From NCBI GenBank assembly GCA_036267255.1, contig DATAWK010000047.1, positions 285,507-349,506 on the forward strand: DNA of 64,000 nt, read 5' to 3'. How positions within the stretch are numbered: position 1 is the stretch's first letter; the number at the start of each line of letters is the position of its first letter. This stretch comes from DATAWK01 sp036267255. Lineage in GTDB: Bacteria > Acidobacteriota > Terriglobia > Terriglobales > Acidobacteriaceae. Made by a program: the position numbers and the translations under genes. Below are positions 8,019 through 17,111 of this stretch, in pieces. The notes beneath the pieces were generated by a model. That model was not told the origin of the DNA and did not search any database. It was given only the letters and a program-made list of their open reading frames with translations.

Positions 8019-9364
8019 GCGAATACGGGACACCGCGTCATCCCATCTCGCAAGCGAACCTCGATACCGGATTCTTTGGCCAGCCCCCTGGCCTGATGTT
8101 TCTGTTTTTCGTTGAGATGTGGGAGCGCTTCTCGTATTACGGAATGAAGGCGCTGCTGGTTCTCTATCTGGTGGACGCGCAGCGGTGGTCCATCAGCCGC
8201 GCCGCTAATCTCTATGGCAATTACACAGCTCTTGTTTATATTGCTCCCTTGCTTGGGGGGTACATAGCGGATCGCTTTATCGGAACCAGGCGCTCTCTGG
8301 TTTGGGGCGGCATCATTATTGCGTCCGGTCATTTTGCGTTGGCTTTTCAAAACAACAACACCTTCTACATCGGCCTTGGCCTCATTATTGTAGGCACCGG
8401 ACTGTTCAAGCCCAATGTTTCGACGATGGTGGGTCAACTCTATGCGGCGGACGATAAACGGCGCGACTCTGGTTTCACCATCTTTTTTATGGGCATTAGT
8501 GTGGGTGCTTTATTCGCTCCGCTCGCCTGTGGCTATTTAGCACAAAGAGTTGGCTGGAATTATGGATTTGCTGCTGCCGGAGTCGGGATGCTGTTAGGGC
8601 TGATGCTGTATCTTTGGGGCCGCAAGCGCTATTTACCGGGAATCGGATATGCATCCCCGGTTGTGCTGAAAGAGGAACAGAAGGCAACCCCAATCAGTCC
8701 GGAAGATCGAAAGAAAATTCTTGCGGTGCTCCTGGTTGTGCTCATCACCATTCCGTTTTGGGCATGCTATGAACAAGTCGGCAGTTCGTTAAGTCTCTTT
8801 GCGGATCGGCATATTGCGCGCACCCTGGGACACTTTGTCGTTCCCGCCAGTTGGTTTCAATCCATCAATCCTGTCGTCATTCTGCTATTCGCCCCGTTGC
8901 TGGCATTCTTGTGGGAATATCTGGAGAAGAGAAACAGGGAACCATCCGCCCCCAGCAAAATGGCGGTCGGATATTTATTGTTGGCCATAGGGTTCGGAAT
9001 TGCCACATGGGCCGGCTTCCGCAGCGAAATCTATCTTCTGGTTGGCCCGTTGTGGTTCGTTGGCACAGACCTCTTCCGTTCCTGGGGGGAGCTCATGCTT
9101 TCTCCTGTTGGGCTTTCTTATGTCACCAAGGTTGCACCCGCGCGTTATGGCTCGCGGCTCATGGCCGCATGGTTTCTTGCGGAAGGTATCGGCAACAAGT
9201 TTGCAGGGTCGATCGCCGCATATTCGGGCGTCATTCGAGCGGGGCACTTTTATGCAATCTTTGTGGTCATCGCAGTCGTTTCCATGATCGCGCTGATTGC
9301 CATGATTCCTTTGCTGAAACGGTTAGCTGGGCAACCAGATCCATTGCATACGGAAGCTGCCTGA
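8015..9364 (+). CDS. POT/PTR family proton-coupled di/tripeptide transporter
   Basis: A 449-residue inner-membrane protein of the major facilitator superfamily with about 12-14 hydrophobic segments. The two PTR signatures are readable: FFVEMWERFSYYGMKALLVLYL with the ExxER-like proton-coupling element at the N-terminus, and FKPNVSTMVGQLY near residue 135. The family imports di- and tripeptides with protons. The GTG start overlaps the DPP IV stop by four bases, so it is translated by coupling and very likely imports the dipeptides that the peptidase makes. It ends the plus-strand operon; the next gene is convergent. Confidence 0.93.
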   Translation: MSEYGTPRHPISQANLDTGFFGQPPGLMFLFFVEMWERFSYYGMKALLVLYLVDAQRWSISRAANLYGNYTALVYIAPLLGGYIADRFIGTRRSLVWGGIIIASGHFALAFQNNNTFYIGLGLIIVGTGLFKPNVSTMVGQLYAADDKRRDSGFTIFFMGISVGALFAPLACGYLAQRVGWNYGFAAAGVGMLLGLMLYLWGRKRYLPGIGYASPVVLKEEQKATPISPEDRKKILAVLLVVLITIPFWACYEQVGSSLSLFADRHIARTLGHFVVPASWFQSINPVVILLFAPLLAFLWEYLEKRNREPSAPSKMAVGYLLLAIGFGIATWAGFRSEIYLLVGPLWFVGTDLFRSWGELMLSPVGLSYVTKVAPARYGSRLMAAWFLAEGIGNKFAGSIAAYSGVIRAGHFYAIFVVIAVVSMIALIAMIPLLKRLAGQPDPLHTEAA

Positions 9365-9485
9365 GCTGCTGAATTCTAAGATATTCACGGCCAGGGTGCG
9401 TACCCTTATGACCAGCGAGCTACTTGTATGGATACAGCCGTTTGTGCCGCCTTCCGATCATCCATCCTTTGAAAGCTGGCGATAA

Positions 9486-11240
9486 CTACTTCGGCGGAAT
9501 CTTTCCTCTGGAGACAGCGAGCATATTCCGCATGGAAGAATCCTGAGGAAAAGCCTGCAAATAGTGCTCAATCGCAGCCTGTGCCTCCGAGTATTGCTTG
9601 CGATCAATCAACATAGCGACCAGCCTCTGTTGCAGAAGGGGATTGTACGGATCCTGTGCAATTGCCTTTTGTTGTACAGAGAGCGCTTCGTCGTCGCGGC
9701 CGAGCTTCTCGAGTGCCTCTGAAAGTAAGCCATACACCGGAGCTTGCGGTGGACCAATTTGCAAAGAGCGCTGGAGATGATCGGCTGCTTCCTGAAGCTT
9801 TCCGTTTTTAAGGTCTCTGCTGCCCAGCGCGGCTTGCACCAAAGCATTGTCGGAATCCGTCCGCTCCAGCTGATCCAGAACTTTAAAATATGGCGCCACG
9901 TATTCGGGCTTGTACGCTGCCAGCTCCGCGTATGCCTGCAGCAAGGTGAGCAACGAAGGCGGAACATCTTTTTTCCCAGGAGCCGGATCGAGATGGATCA
10001 AGTCCGGCAATGCGGCTGTGGTTTGATGGTACATGGCCTCAGGAAGAGGCTCGTCGGGCCGCGCAACAATCCGGTGATTTGTCAGGCTGGTGTGCGCGAT
10101 AAAGGTTACGTTGCGTTTTGGCATGTGACAGCCAATGCAGTTATCCGACGGATCTCCGTGCTGACGCACTGTACGAGACAAGCTGCAACTCTGGTCCGTA
10201 TGACAGGTAAGGCAGCGCTTGTTAAAGAACGCAGGTGCTTCCTGCGCCGTAGGCTGCACGTGCGGATCATGGCAGGTAATGCAGCGCAGTTGGCCGCCAC
10301 TGGCCCGATAGCACTTGCTCAAAACCATCGAATAGTAATGCTGCAGTTGATCCGAACGTGGAGGAGATCCACGCGTGGGAGGGACCATCAAAATAGACAA
10401 TACATTGTCCAACGGTGTTCCCGGGCGAATGTCCAGGTAGCTTTTACCCGGTTGCAGAACGCGTACATCGCCGAACCCGTGGCACTCCATGCAGGTTTCA
10501 TTTGCAGACTCCGCTGTTAATCGCGCAGGGTTCACGATGGCAAGGTTCTGCTTGGTTAGTTTGCGGCCACTCGTTATGGCCTGCACGTGCGCGGCCCCCG
10601 GACCATGGCAATTTTCGCAGCCAATAGCCAGTTCGGAAAAAGCGACAGCCTTATAACGCCCGTTCGTATTAGAAACGGGATTTGCTCGGCCACTGTGACA
10701 AACGATGCATCCTGTCAGAATGGGTCGATTAAAGGAATAATCGGCAAATTCATAGCCAGGTGAAGACGTCCACGTCATCGCCTTCGTGTAGAAGGCCACA
10801 GGAGCCTCAAACAGATAATCTCCGCGCTTGACGATACCGCCAATCGTGTTGGCTCCGGAACCAACGAGCCATTCCACCTGATGGGTATCGCGGAAGATCT
10901 CGTTACCTTCGGCATCGAGTTCAAATTCGCTTTGATACAGCTTTCCATCCCGGGCATAGATGTCGAAATGCCGGTTCAGGTTCTTATCGTTGAAGGTAGC
11001 TGGAAGCTGGAGCTGTTGCAGAAGTGCCGGTTTGATGTCGGACATCGACCGGCCCATACCGGTCTGCACATAGTGGTTGTAAATGTCCATGTGGCAGGAA
11101 GCGCAAACCTGCGATCCTACATAAGCGTCTTTAGTCTTTAACGTCTTGCGTTGAAGGGTGGTTGCAGCACCGGCAGGATTATGAAGGAAAATCAGCAGGA
11201 GCAACAGGGCAGGCAAACGCGTCCGAAATTCAAGCCGCAT
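9486..11240 (-). CDS. multihaem c-type cytochrome with C-terminal TPR repeats
   Basis: A 584-residue exported protein. After the leader MRLEFRTRLPALLLLLIFL there are seven CxxCH haem-binding motifs: CASCH, CIVCH, CENCH, CMECH, CITCH, CLTCH, CIGCH. The spacing and the HPHV/CHDPHVQPTAQ segment resemble the doubled-CxxCH cytochrome families. From about residue 420 the protein changes to tetratricopeptide repeats (LQRSLQIGPPQAPVYGLLSEALEKLGRDDEAL). Such fusions are common in acidobacteria and are assumed to carry electrons in the periplasm; the redox partner is unknown. A longer frame exists to 11300, but the leader begins cleanly at the ATG at 11240. It lies downstream of the TonB receptor with a strong hairpin between, so it is probably transcribed separately. 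Confidence 0.87.
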   Translation of the reverse strand: MRLEFRTRLPALLLLLIFLHNPAGAATTLQRKTLKTKDAYVGSQVCASCHMDIYNHYVQTGMGRSMSDIKPALLQQLQLPATFNDKNLNRHFDIYARDGKLYQSEFELDAEGNEIFRDTHQVEWLVGSGANTIGGIVKRGDYLFEAPVAFYTKAMTWTSSPGYEFADYSFNRPILTGCIVCHSGRANPVSNTNGRYKAVAFSELAIGCENCHGPGAAHVQAITSGRKLTKQNLAIVNPARLTAESANETCMECHGFGDVRVLQPGKSYLDIRPGTPLDNVLSILMVPPTRGSPPRSDQLQHYYSMVLSKCYRASGGQLRCITCHDPHVQPTAQEAPAFFNKRCLTCHTDQSCSLSRTVRQHGDPSDNCIGCHMPKRNVTFIAHTSLTNHRIVARPDEPLPEAMYHQTTAALPDLIHLDPAPGKKDVPPSLLTLLQAYAELAAYKPEYVAPYFKVLDQLERTDSDNALVQAALGSRDLKNGKLQEAADHLQRSLQIGPPQAPVYGLLSEALEKLGRDDEALSVQQKAIAQDPYNPLLQQRLVAMLIDRKQYSEAQAAIEHYLQAFPQDSSMRNMLAVSRGKIPPK

Positions 11241-11299
11241 AGCGCGGACAACGAATTGCACCAGACACGTCGGCCACAAATTCATAAACGGAACCTGCA

Positions 11300-11340
11300 A
11301 TAGCGGGAATGCGTCATTGAAAAATGCGCATTCCCGCTAT
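11300..11340 (-). terminator. inverted repeat, likely terminator of the TonB receptor gene
   Basis: ATAGCGGGAATGCG (11300-11313) pairs perfectly with CGCATTCCCGCTAT (11327-11340), and the loop holds a further CAT/ATG pair. It starts 12 bases after the receptor stop on the minus strand. There is no long T run. Confidence 0.7.
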
Positions 11341-11351
11341 GCTGGCTACCT

Positions 11352-14300
11352 TTAGAAGGCAAACTTCAAAGCCAACTGAAGCTCTCGAGCAGTACTGGCA
11401 GTATAGTTGATCGTGTCGAATAACGAACCGCTGTTGTAATCCGTGTTGGGTGTCCCGAGGACCGGATGATTCAGCACGTTGAATGCCTCCAGACGGAACT
11501 CGAACTGTCGTCCTTCCCCAACCGGAATGATACGGAAGAGCGAGGTATCCAAATCATACGAACCGGCGGAGCGAAGGGAATTTCTCCCTGCAGTTCCGTA
11601 CGTGTAACCCGGCGGAACTGCGTACGCATTCCTGTTGAACCATTCTGAAGGTGTCTTCGGACCAGAAGTCTTGCCGACCACGTTTAAATGCTCATACCCA
11701 CTGTTTCCTGTGTTGGCAATATCGCTGCTGATATTTGGAGTGAAGGGTGTGCCGGAATGGGCGGTGAAAATATTGTTGATTTGCCAGTTACCCAGGATGT
11801 AATTGAGCGCACTGTTGCCTGTAGAAAAGCCCTTTCCTTTGCCGATTGGCACTTGATAGAGCGTGCTGACAGCGAGTACGTTCGTTATGTCGAATCCAGC
11901 CACAGCGCGGCTGCCATAGCCGGCAGGATCGTAGGGATCCTGCGGCACGCCTCCTTCCGAACCGTACCAGCCGTCGGTGCCGTCGTTCATGGTTTTGGAC
12001 CATGTGTAGGCAACGGAATACGACCAGCTGTCGGTAAACCGCTTGATGAGTGAAAATTGCAAGGCGTTATAGTTCGCGGCACCAGCAGAACGATCATAAA
12101 GTGTTGGAATAGTGTACGGAAAAAGCGAACGTTTCTGCGGATCGCCAGGGCCCGGAGTGAGGGCGGTATTGTAATAACCGCCGACATCCAGACGCTGCGA
12201 AACCATGCCGACATAGTTCAGAGTTGCAGTGGTGCTGTTGTTGAGTTCCTGCTCCACACCAATGTTCCATTGCTCGGATCTTGGATTCCTTCTGTGCGGA
12301 TCAAAAAAGAAGGTTAACTGGTTGTAGGGGGTGGCAGCAGGCAGAAGCCCACCTGCTCCGCTGGTTCCAAATGGGTTGATTGCAGTAATTGTCGGTTTCG
12401 CAGACGTCGAGCTTGGCAGGTTCAGGTTGGAAGCTGCTGAATACCCGACATCCGGCCATGTTCCTACAGCGTTTTGCTGCGTTTGTGTGACTGCTGCCCA
12501 GTTGTCGTAAACAATGCCGAAAGCCCCTCTTACGACGGCTTTCTCCCCTATCCGATAGGCAAAGCCAATGCGCGGGCCGAAGTTGTCGTAATTGTTGTAG
12601 GCAAACTTCCCAGTCGGGGAAACCACCACATGGGCCGGTAACGTTCCATTGCCAGGAATGCACGGTGCAATGTTTTTTGTCGCGCTACAGGACGGCGGAA
12701 GTTTCTGAAGAACGTAGGTGCCGTTGGTGAAATTCCAGTCGCCGATGTATGGGCCGCCGTGAAACGGAGTCAGGCTGTTTTTCCCTACAGGAGGAGTAAA
12801 CGTAACGTCGTAACGCAGCCCGTAATTGAGTGTCAATTTCGACGTGACTTTCCAGGAATCCTGAGCATATCCGTCCGCTACGCCACCGAATCGCGTGCCC
12901 ACGGCATTGTTGGAAAGCTCATATCCGTTGGGAACTCCCAGAAGAAACGAGGCCAGCGCCGAACCTTGATTCACTGTATCCGCTGGATTGGGATCCGCGG
13001 TATTCTGGGCGGCGAAAAATTCGATAGGGAACGCAGTAGTGGAAGCGAAACTCATGGTCGTGAAGCCTCCACCGAAATGCAACGCATGGGTACCCAACGT
13101 TTTATCCAGGCCCGCGCTATATTCCCAGCTGTTTGTTAGTTCATTGGTGTTGAAGTAATCCCCTGGGTTAGAAGAGTAGCCGCCAATGGTCATACTGGGA
13201 AGTAAGACGGAATTTGGCGATGCAACCAACCCAGTGGTAAACGCCGGATCAAAATTCAGAGTTTTCGCGATGGCCGTAGTGGAGTTGGTAAAGGAATTCT
13301 GTGAAGTATTGGGCATCGTGGTATGTGAAAATTGCCCTTGAAGAACAAGGCTGGGGTTGAAGACATGCGTGTAACTTGCACCCCAATTCGCATTCGGGAG
13401 TAAGGTCGTTGATGGATCGTTCGGCAAGCCGGACGACGATACGGTTGTGCTATTTAAGCGGCTGTAACGGAAAAATGCCGAGTCGTTGGCCCCAATTTTC
13501 TGGTCCACCCTAATGTCCCATTCGTTCTGCGTTTGTGTCAGAGGGGTGGTATCGAGCGCATTGTCTCCGGAGCTATCGAATACCGGGCCAGCGGCTGGGT
13601 ATGCAAACTGGGCATAGGCAACCAGATTTTTCTGGATCATGCCAACTGGAATCTGGTTGAACGGAAAGGGATCGCTAATATACTGGCCGGGATGAGCAGG
13701 GTCAGGCCGAGTGGTAAATGGGTTGTAAATCTGCGTCGGCCAGTCCCCCAGGTTTCCCTGCAGCTCTTGCGCAGTTGGGACGTGCAGTGGAGTATTGCTG
13801 GTCTGCAAAAACCGGAAGCCTTGATAGGCTCCAAAAAAGAATGTTTTATTTCTACCGTGATAAAGCTTTGGAATCCAGACTGGACCGCCGATCGAGCCGC
13901 CAAATTGATTCTGGCTGTAAGGCGTTTTTGGTACAGTTGTTGGCAGGAAGTAGCTACGCGCATCGAAAATATCGTTGCGGGCATATTCCCATGCCGAGCC
14001 GTGCAAGTCGTTAGTGCCGGATTTTGTCGTTGCATCGATGACGCCGCCCAGTACACCGCCGAACTCCGCGCTGTCGGTGTGCGAAACCACCTTTAGCGAC
14101 TGGATGGCATCGATAATGGGGGGTACCGCATAGGTGCTGATAAACTCTCCGTAATTATTCAGACTGTCGGTAAGAAAGTAGTCGCTGCGGCTGCTCTGTC
14201 CGTTGACGTCGGGGAATAGCTGTGTAGAACCGATGGCCGCGGAACTCAACCATCCTTCACCGGCGTTCTGACCAGTGGTGACCGGCGATACGCCTGGAGT

Positions 14301-14813
14301 CAGGATGAGAAGCTCCGTGAAGTTGCGGCCATTTAACGGAAGGTCGTTTACCTGCTTCGCTGAAATCACTGTGCCTAGACTGGCGCTGGATACTTGTAGT
14401 TGCGGGTTTGCCCCCTGTACAGTTACGGTCGAATTTTGGGATCCAACTACAAGGGAGAAGTTGATCGTGGCAATTTGACTTACCGCGAGAGTGAACTCAG
14501 GAACTTCCTTCGGTCGAAAGCCGGGCGCCGTTGTCTCGACCGTGTAATCGCCCGGAATAATGCTGAAAATCGAATATACTCCGGCGCTGTTGGAGACAGT
14601 CGTGTGCTCCACGGATGTCTGAATGTTTCGCAGCACGACTTTCGCGTTTGGAATCGCCGCTCCACTGGGGTCGCGGACGACTCCGTTGAGAGAGGCTGTC
14701 GACACCTGCGCAAAGCTCTGTCCCGAAAAAATTAGAGCGAGAAGAAAAAACATGGCCGCAAAAACCAGCTTTTTCTGTAAGTTCCCGTGTTGATGTCCCC
14801 TCAAAGCCTTCAT
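11352..14813 (-). CDS. TonB-dependent outer-membrane receptor (Oar-like, carboxypeptidase-regulatory domain)
   Basis: A 1153-residue outer-membrane protein. The leader (LVFAAMFFLLALIFSGQSFAQ) is followed by a carboxypeptidase-regulatory-like beta sandwich (STASLNGVVRDPSGAAIPNAKVVLRN), a plug with the LPLNGRNFTELLILTPG motif typical of acidobacterial receptors (about residues 165-185), and a long beta barrel ending in LQLALKFAF, with terminal Phe as needed for barrel assembly. Such receptors import large oligosaccharides or peptides using TonB. The ATG at 14813 has a GGGG-rich ribosome binding region; an upstream in-frame start at 14906 would give an unlikely 31-residue extension before the leader. 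It is divergent from a GH29 fucosidase and shares with it an intergenic region that contains operator motif A, so a glycan substrate is likely. Confidence 0.93.
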   Translation of the reverse strand: MKALRGHQHGNLQKKLVFAAMFFLLALIFSGQSFAQVSTASLNGVVRDPSGAAIPNAKVVLRNIQTSVEHTTVSNSAGVYSIFSIIPGDYTVETTAPGFRPKEVPEFTLAVSQIATINFSLVVGSQNSTVTVQGANPQLQVSSASLGTVISAKQVNDLPLNGRNFTELLILTPGVSPVTTGQNAGEGWLSSAAIGSTQLFPDVNGQSSRSDYFLTDSLNNYGEFISTYAVPPIIDAIQSLKVVSHTDSAEFGGVLGGVIDATTKSGTNDLHGSAWEYARNDIFDARSYFLPTTVPKTPYSQNQFGGSIGGPVWIPKLYHGRNKTFFFGAYQGFRFLQTSNTPLHVPTAQELQGNLGDWPTQIYNPFTTRPDPAHPGQYISDPFPFNQIPVGMIQKNLVAYAQFAYPAAGPVFDSSGDNALDTTPLTQTQNEWDIRVDQKIGANDSAFFRYSRLNSTTVSSSGLPNDPSTTLLPNANWGASYTHVFNPSLVLQGQFSHTTMPNTSQNSFTNSTTAIAKTLNFDPAFTTGLVASPNSVLLPSMTIGGYSSNPGDYFNTNELTNSWEYSAGLDKTLGTHALHFGGGFTTMSFASTTAFPIEFFAAQNTADPNPADTVNQGSALASFLLGVPNGYELSNNAVGTRFGGVADGYAQDSWKVTSKLTLNYGLRYDVTFTPPVGKNSLTPFHGGPYIGDWNFTNGTYVLQKLPPSCSATKNIAPCIPGNGTLPAHVVVSPTGKFAYNNYDNFGPRIGFAYRIGEKAVVRGAFGIVYDNWAAVTQTQQNAVGTWPDVGYSAASNLNLPSSTSAKPTITAINPFGTSGAGGLLPAATPYNQLTFFFDPHRRNPRSEQWNIGVEQELNNSTTATLNYVGMVSQRLDVGGYYNTALTPGPGDPQKRSLFPYTIPTLYDRSAGAANYNALQFSLIKRFTDSWSYSVAYTWSKTMNDGTDGWYGSEGGVPQDPYDPAGYGSRAVAGFDITNVLAVSTLYQVPIGKGKGFSTGNSALNYILGNWQINNIFTAHSGTPFTPNISSDIANTGNSGYEHLNVVGKTSGPKTPSEWFNRNAYAVPPGYTYGTAGRNSLRSAGSYDLDTSLFRIIPVGEGRQFEFRLEAFNVLNHPVLGTPNTDYNSGSLFDTINYTASTARELQLALKFAF

Positions 14814-15137
14814 ATGCCCCCCAAATTTATTGATTATGTTCTGTGCCTTGCAGTTCGCACTGTCTGTATGTGGTTCCCTATAAGTCCGCACTGGTCGTTT
14901 AACCACCGGATGTGCATTTCACGGGTTCAGCCACCCGGTCAACCTCAAGATATGAATGCCGAATTTTTCTACGATTCAACGTTTCGCAAAATAATATTAA
15001 TGGTTGTCTGTATACACGATGCCATATACTGAATGCAAGCAAAATATTTCACCATGGTCACGATGCACGCCTGCCGGTTTGAATGCCTGTAGGTCTGCTA
15101 AAACATTACGTCGGCTTAATTCTTAAGGAGAAGGCTC
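14814..15137. other. divergent intergenic region between TonB receptor and GH29 genes
   Basis: 324 bases without a gene. It holds the motif A operator copy (15006-15024) and, on the minus strand just upstream of it, an AT-rich -10-like TATATG. The GH29 gene has the ribosome binding site AAGGAGAAGG at about 15125. Nothing else was recognised. Confidence 0.6.
15006..15024 (-). promoter_or_regulatory. predicted operator (motif A, copy 2) upstream of TonB receptor
   Basis: On the minus strand the site reads TGGCATCGTGTATACAGAC, identical at 17 of 19 positions to the site at the GntR gene start (960-978), including the TGTATACA palindrome. It lies about 190 bases before the receptor start codon and 114 bases before the divergent fucosidase, so one bound regulator could control both. 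Confidence 0.6.
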
Positions 15138-17006
15138 ATGCAGCGGAGAGATTTCTGCAAATTGATTGCGGCGGCGGCAGCATCAAAGGCTGTACCATCT
15201 GTGGGGCAAGCAGGAGAGGCGGCACAGTCGCCGGCCGACAACGGCCATGCCAACAACGATTTCGATACCTTCACGGAAGACTACGCAAAGTTTTGTGCGA
15301 CGCCGGCCGATCAAAGAGTGTTTCATTCTTTCGATGGAAAAAGCTTCGTCAAGGAAAAGCTTGACGAACAAACCTGGCAGCCGACAGGCTCCGGCTATTC
15401 TCGGGATTTACCCACTCCTGCCGGTTTCTGGGATAGCGTACCGCTGAATTCTCCCATTCCCAATCTAGGTGGCACAGGGCCATATAAACCTACGTGGGAC
15501 TCCTTGCTGCAATACGATGTCCCGGAGTGGTATCGCGACGCCAAATTCGGCATCTGGGCACACTGGAGTCCGCAGTGTGTGCCTGAAGACGGCGACTGGT
15601 ACGCCCGTGGAATGTATTCTCAGGGCACCGACAAAGTCGATAATCCGGATGAAAATAGCCAGTACCAGTTTCAGCTGGACCACTACGGGCATCCTTCGCG
15701 GTTTGGGTACAAAGATTTGTGCCCGCAGTGGACGTTGCTGAACTGGGAACCGGATGAGCTGATTCAACGCTACAAAAAAGCCGGGGCCAGATTGTTTATT
15801 GCGCTCGCCAACCATCATGACAGCTTTGACACGTGGAACTCCAGACATCAGCCATGGAATGCCGCCCATATTGGCCCGCATCGCGATGTCGTTGGCGACT
15901 GGGCGGCAGCGGCGCGCAACCAGGGTTTACGATTCGGCGTCACCGTGCACCAGGCACGCAATTGGTGGTGGTTTCAAACCTCTCATGGTGCCGATAAGAC
16001 CGGACCTCTGGCTGGTGTTCCGTATGATGGCCGCCTGACGCAACCCGAAGGAAAAAATCAGTGGTGGCAGGGATTCGATCCGCAACGGATATACGGTGCC
16101 AAACATCCCTACAATGCATTGCCGGATATCTCGTACGTGAAGAATTTTTATGATCGCACGCGCGATCTGATCGATCAGCACGATCCGGACTTGCTTTATT
16201 TTGATGATCGCCTATTGCCGCTGGGTTGGGCTGGGATGAACATCGGTTCCTATTACTACAATCACAATCTGAAAACCCACAGCGGCAGAATGGAGGCCGT
16301 CCTCAACATCAAAGAGGTGCCGGATCGTCTCGCGAAATCCGTGGTTGCGGATTATGAACGCGGCATCACCAACCAGATCATGCCCTATGCGTGGCAGTCG
16401 GAGACGTGCATTGGTGATTGGCATTATCAGCGGAGTCTGTTTAACCAGCCCGGAGAATATGGTGGCTACCTGCATCCGCGCGACATCATTCACTGGCTGA
16501 TCGATGCGGTAAGCAAGAACGGCACATTTATTTTGAACATTCCCGGGAAGCCGGATGGCACCATTGATCGCAAGGAAATCGCCATTCTCGACAAGATCAC
16601 CGATTGGATGCAGGTCAACGGCGAGGCGATTTACGCCACACGGCCTTGGAAGGTTTTCGGTGAGGGTCCCAACATGAAAAATCGCGAGAGCACTGCCGCA
16701 GGTGGCGGAAATGATACCGGTACCAGCGTCAGCAATCTCGGACCCACAGACATTCGCTTTACACGCAACAAGGCCAATACGGTGATCTATGCCTTCACTC
16801 TGGGCTGGCCGAAGGATGCGTTTATTGTGCCTTCCTTGGGAACATCTGCGGCCACAAATCCGGGAAGAATTGAACATGTGGAGTTGCTGGGCACGGGAGA
16901 AAGGCTGGCCTGGAAGCAGACAGCCATGAGCCTGCGGGTGGAATTGCCAAAACATTATCACCCCACAACGGATTACGCGGCAGCGTTGAAAATATCGTTG
17001 ACATAA
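15138..17006 (+). CDS. GH29 alpha-L-fucosidase
   Basis: A 622-residue exported enzyme. The leader MQRRDFCKLIAAAAASKAV is Tat-like. The catalytic TIM barrel shows VPEWYRDAKFGIWAHWSPQ, then LFIALANHHDSFDTWNS and HRDVVGDWAAAARNQGLRFGVTVH, and the nucleophile D356 in DLLYFDDRLLPLG. A C-terminal beta domain follows (about 500-620). GH29 enzymes are retaining and hydrolyse alpha-linked L-fucose; this member has a long insert-rich N-terminus compared with the 558-residue paralogue at 37108-38784. The ribosome binding site AAGGAG precedes the ATG by eight bases. The M1 aminopeptidase follows after 105 bases, possibly in the same unit. Confidence 0.92.
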   Translation: MQRRDFCKLIAAAAASKAVPSVGQAGEAAQSPADNGHANNDFDTFTEDYAKFCATPADQRVFHSFDGKSFVKEKLDEQTWQPTGSGYSRDLPTPAGFWDSVPLNSPIPNLGGTGPYKPTWDSLLQYDVPEWYRDAKFGIWAHWSPQCVPEDGDWYARGMYSQGTDKVDNPDENSQYQFQLDHYGHPSRFGYKDLCPQWTLLNWEPDELIQRYKKAGARLFIALANHHDSFDTWNSRHQPWNAAHIGPHRDVVGDWAAAARNQGLRFGVTVHQARNWWWFQTSHGADKTGPLAGVPYDGRLTQPEGKNQWWQGFDPQRIYGAKHPYNALPDISYVKNFYDRTRDLIDQHDPDLLYFDDRLLPLGWAGMNIGSYYYNHNLKTHSGRMEAVLNIKEVPDRLAKSVVADYERGITNQIMPYAWQSETCIGDWHYQRSLFNQPGEYGGYLHPRDIIHWLIDAVSKNGTFILNIPGKPDGTIDRKEIAILDKITDWMQVNGEAIYATRPWKVFGEGPNMKNRESTAAGGGNDTGTSVSNLGPTDIRFTRNKANTVIYAFTLGWPKDAFIVPSLGTSAATNPGRIEHVELLGTGERLAWKQTAMSLRVELPKHYHPTTDYAAALKISLT

Positions 17007-17111
17007 AAACTGGAGAACGCAGCATGTCCGGCGTGGTCGGATCAATGCAGGCAGTGATAACTGCTATGCAAAATCCAGAAGGTCACCGTTTAAAGCAAAC
17101 GAAAGAATCCT

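Noticed and set aside
9365..9485. AGGGTGCGTACCCT near 9395 as a shared terminator of the convergent genes
   Set aside because: Only a five-base stem and no T run; too weak to support.
13533..14096. Frames opposite the first TonB receptor
   Set aside because: Antisense to conserved receptor sequence; no protein features.
16212..17045. 277-residue minus-strand frame opposite the GH29 gene
   Set aside because: Antisense shadow; the sense strand carries the catalytic domain.
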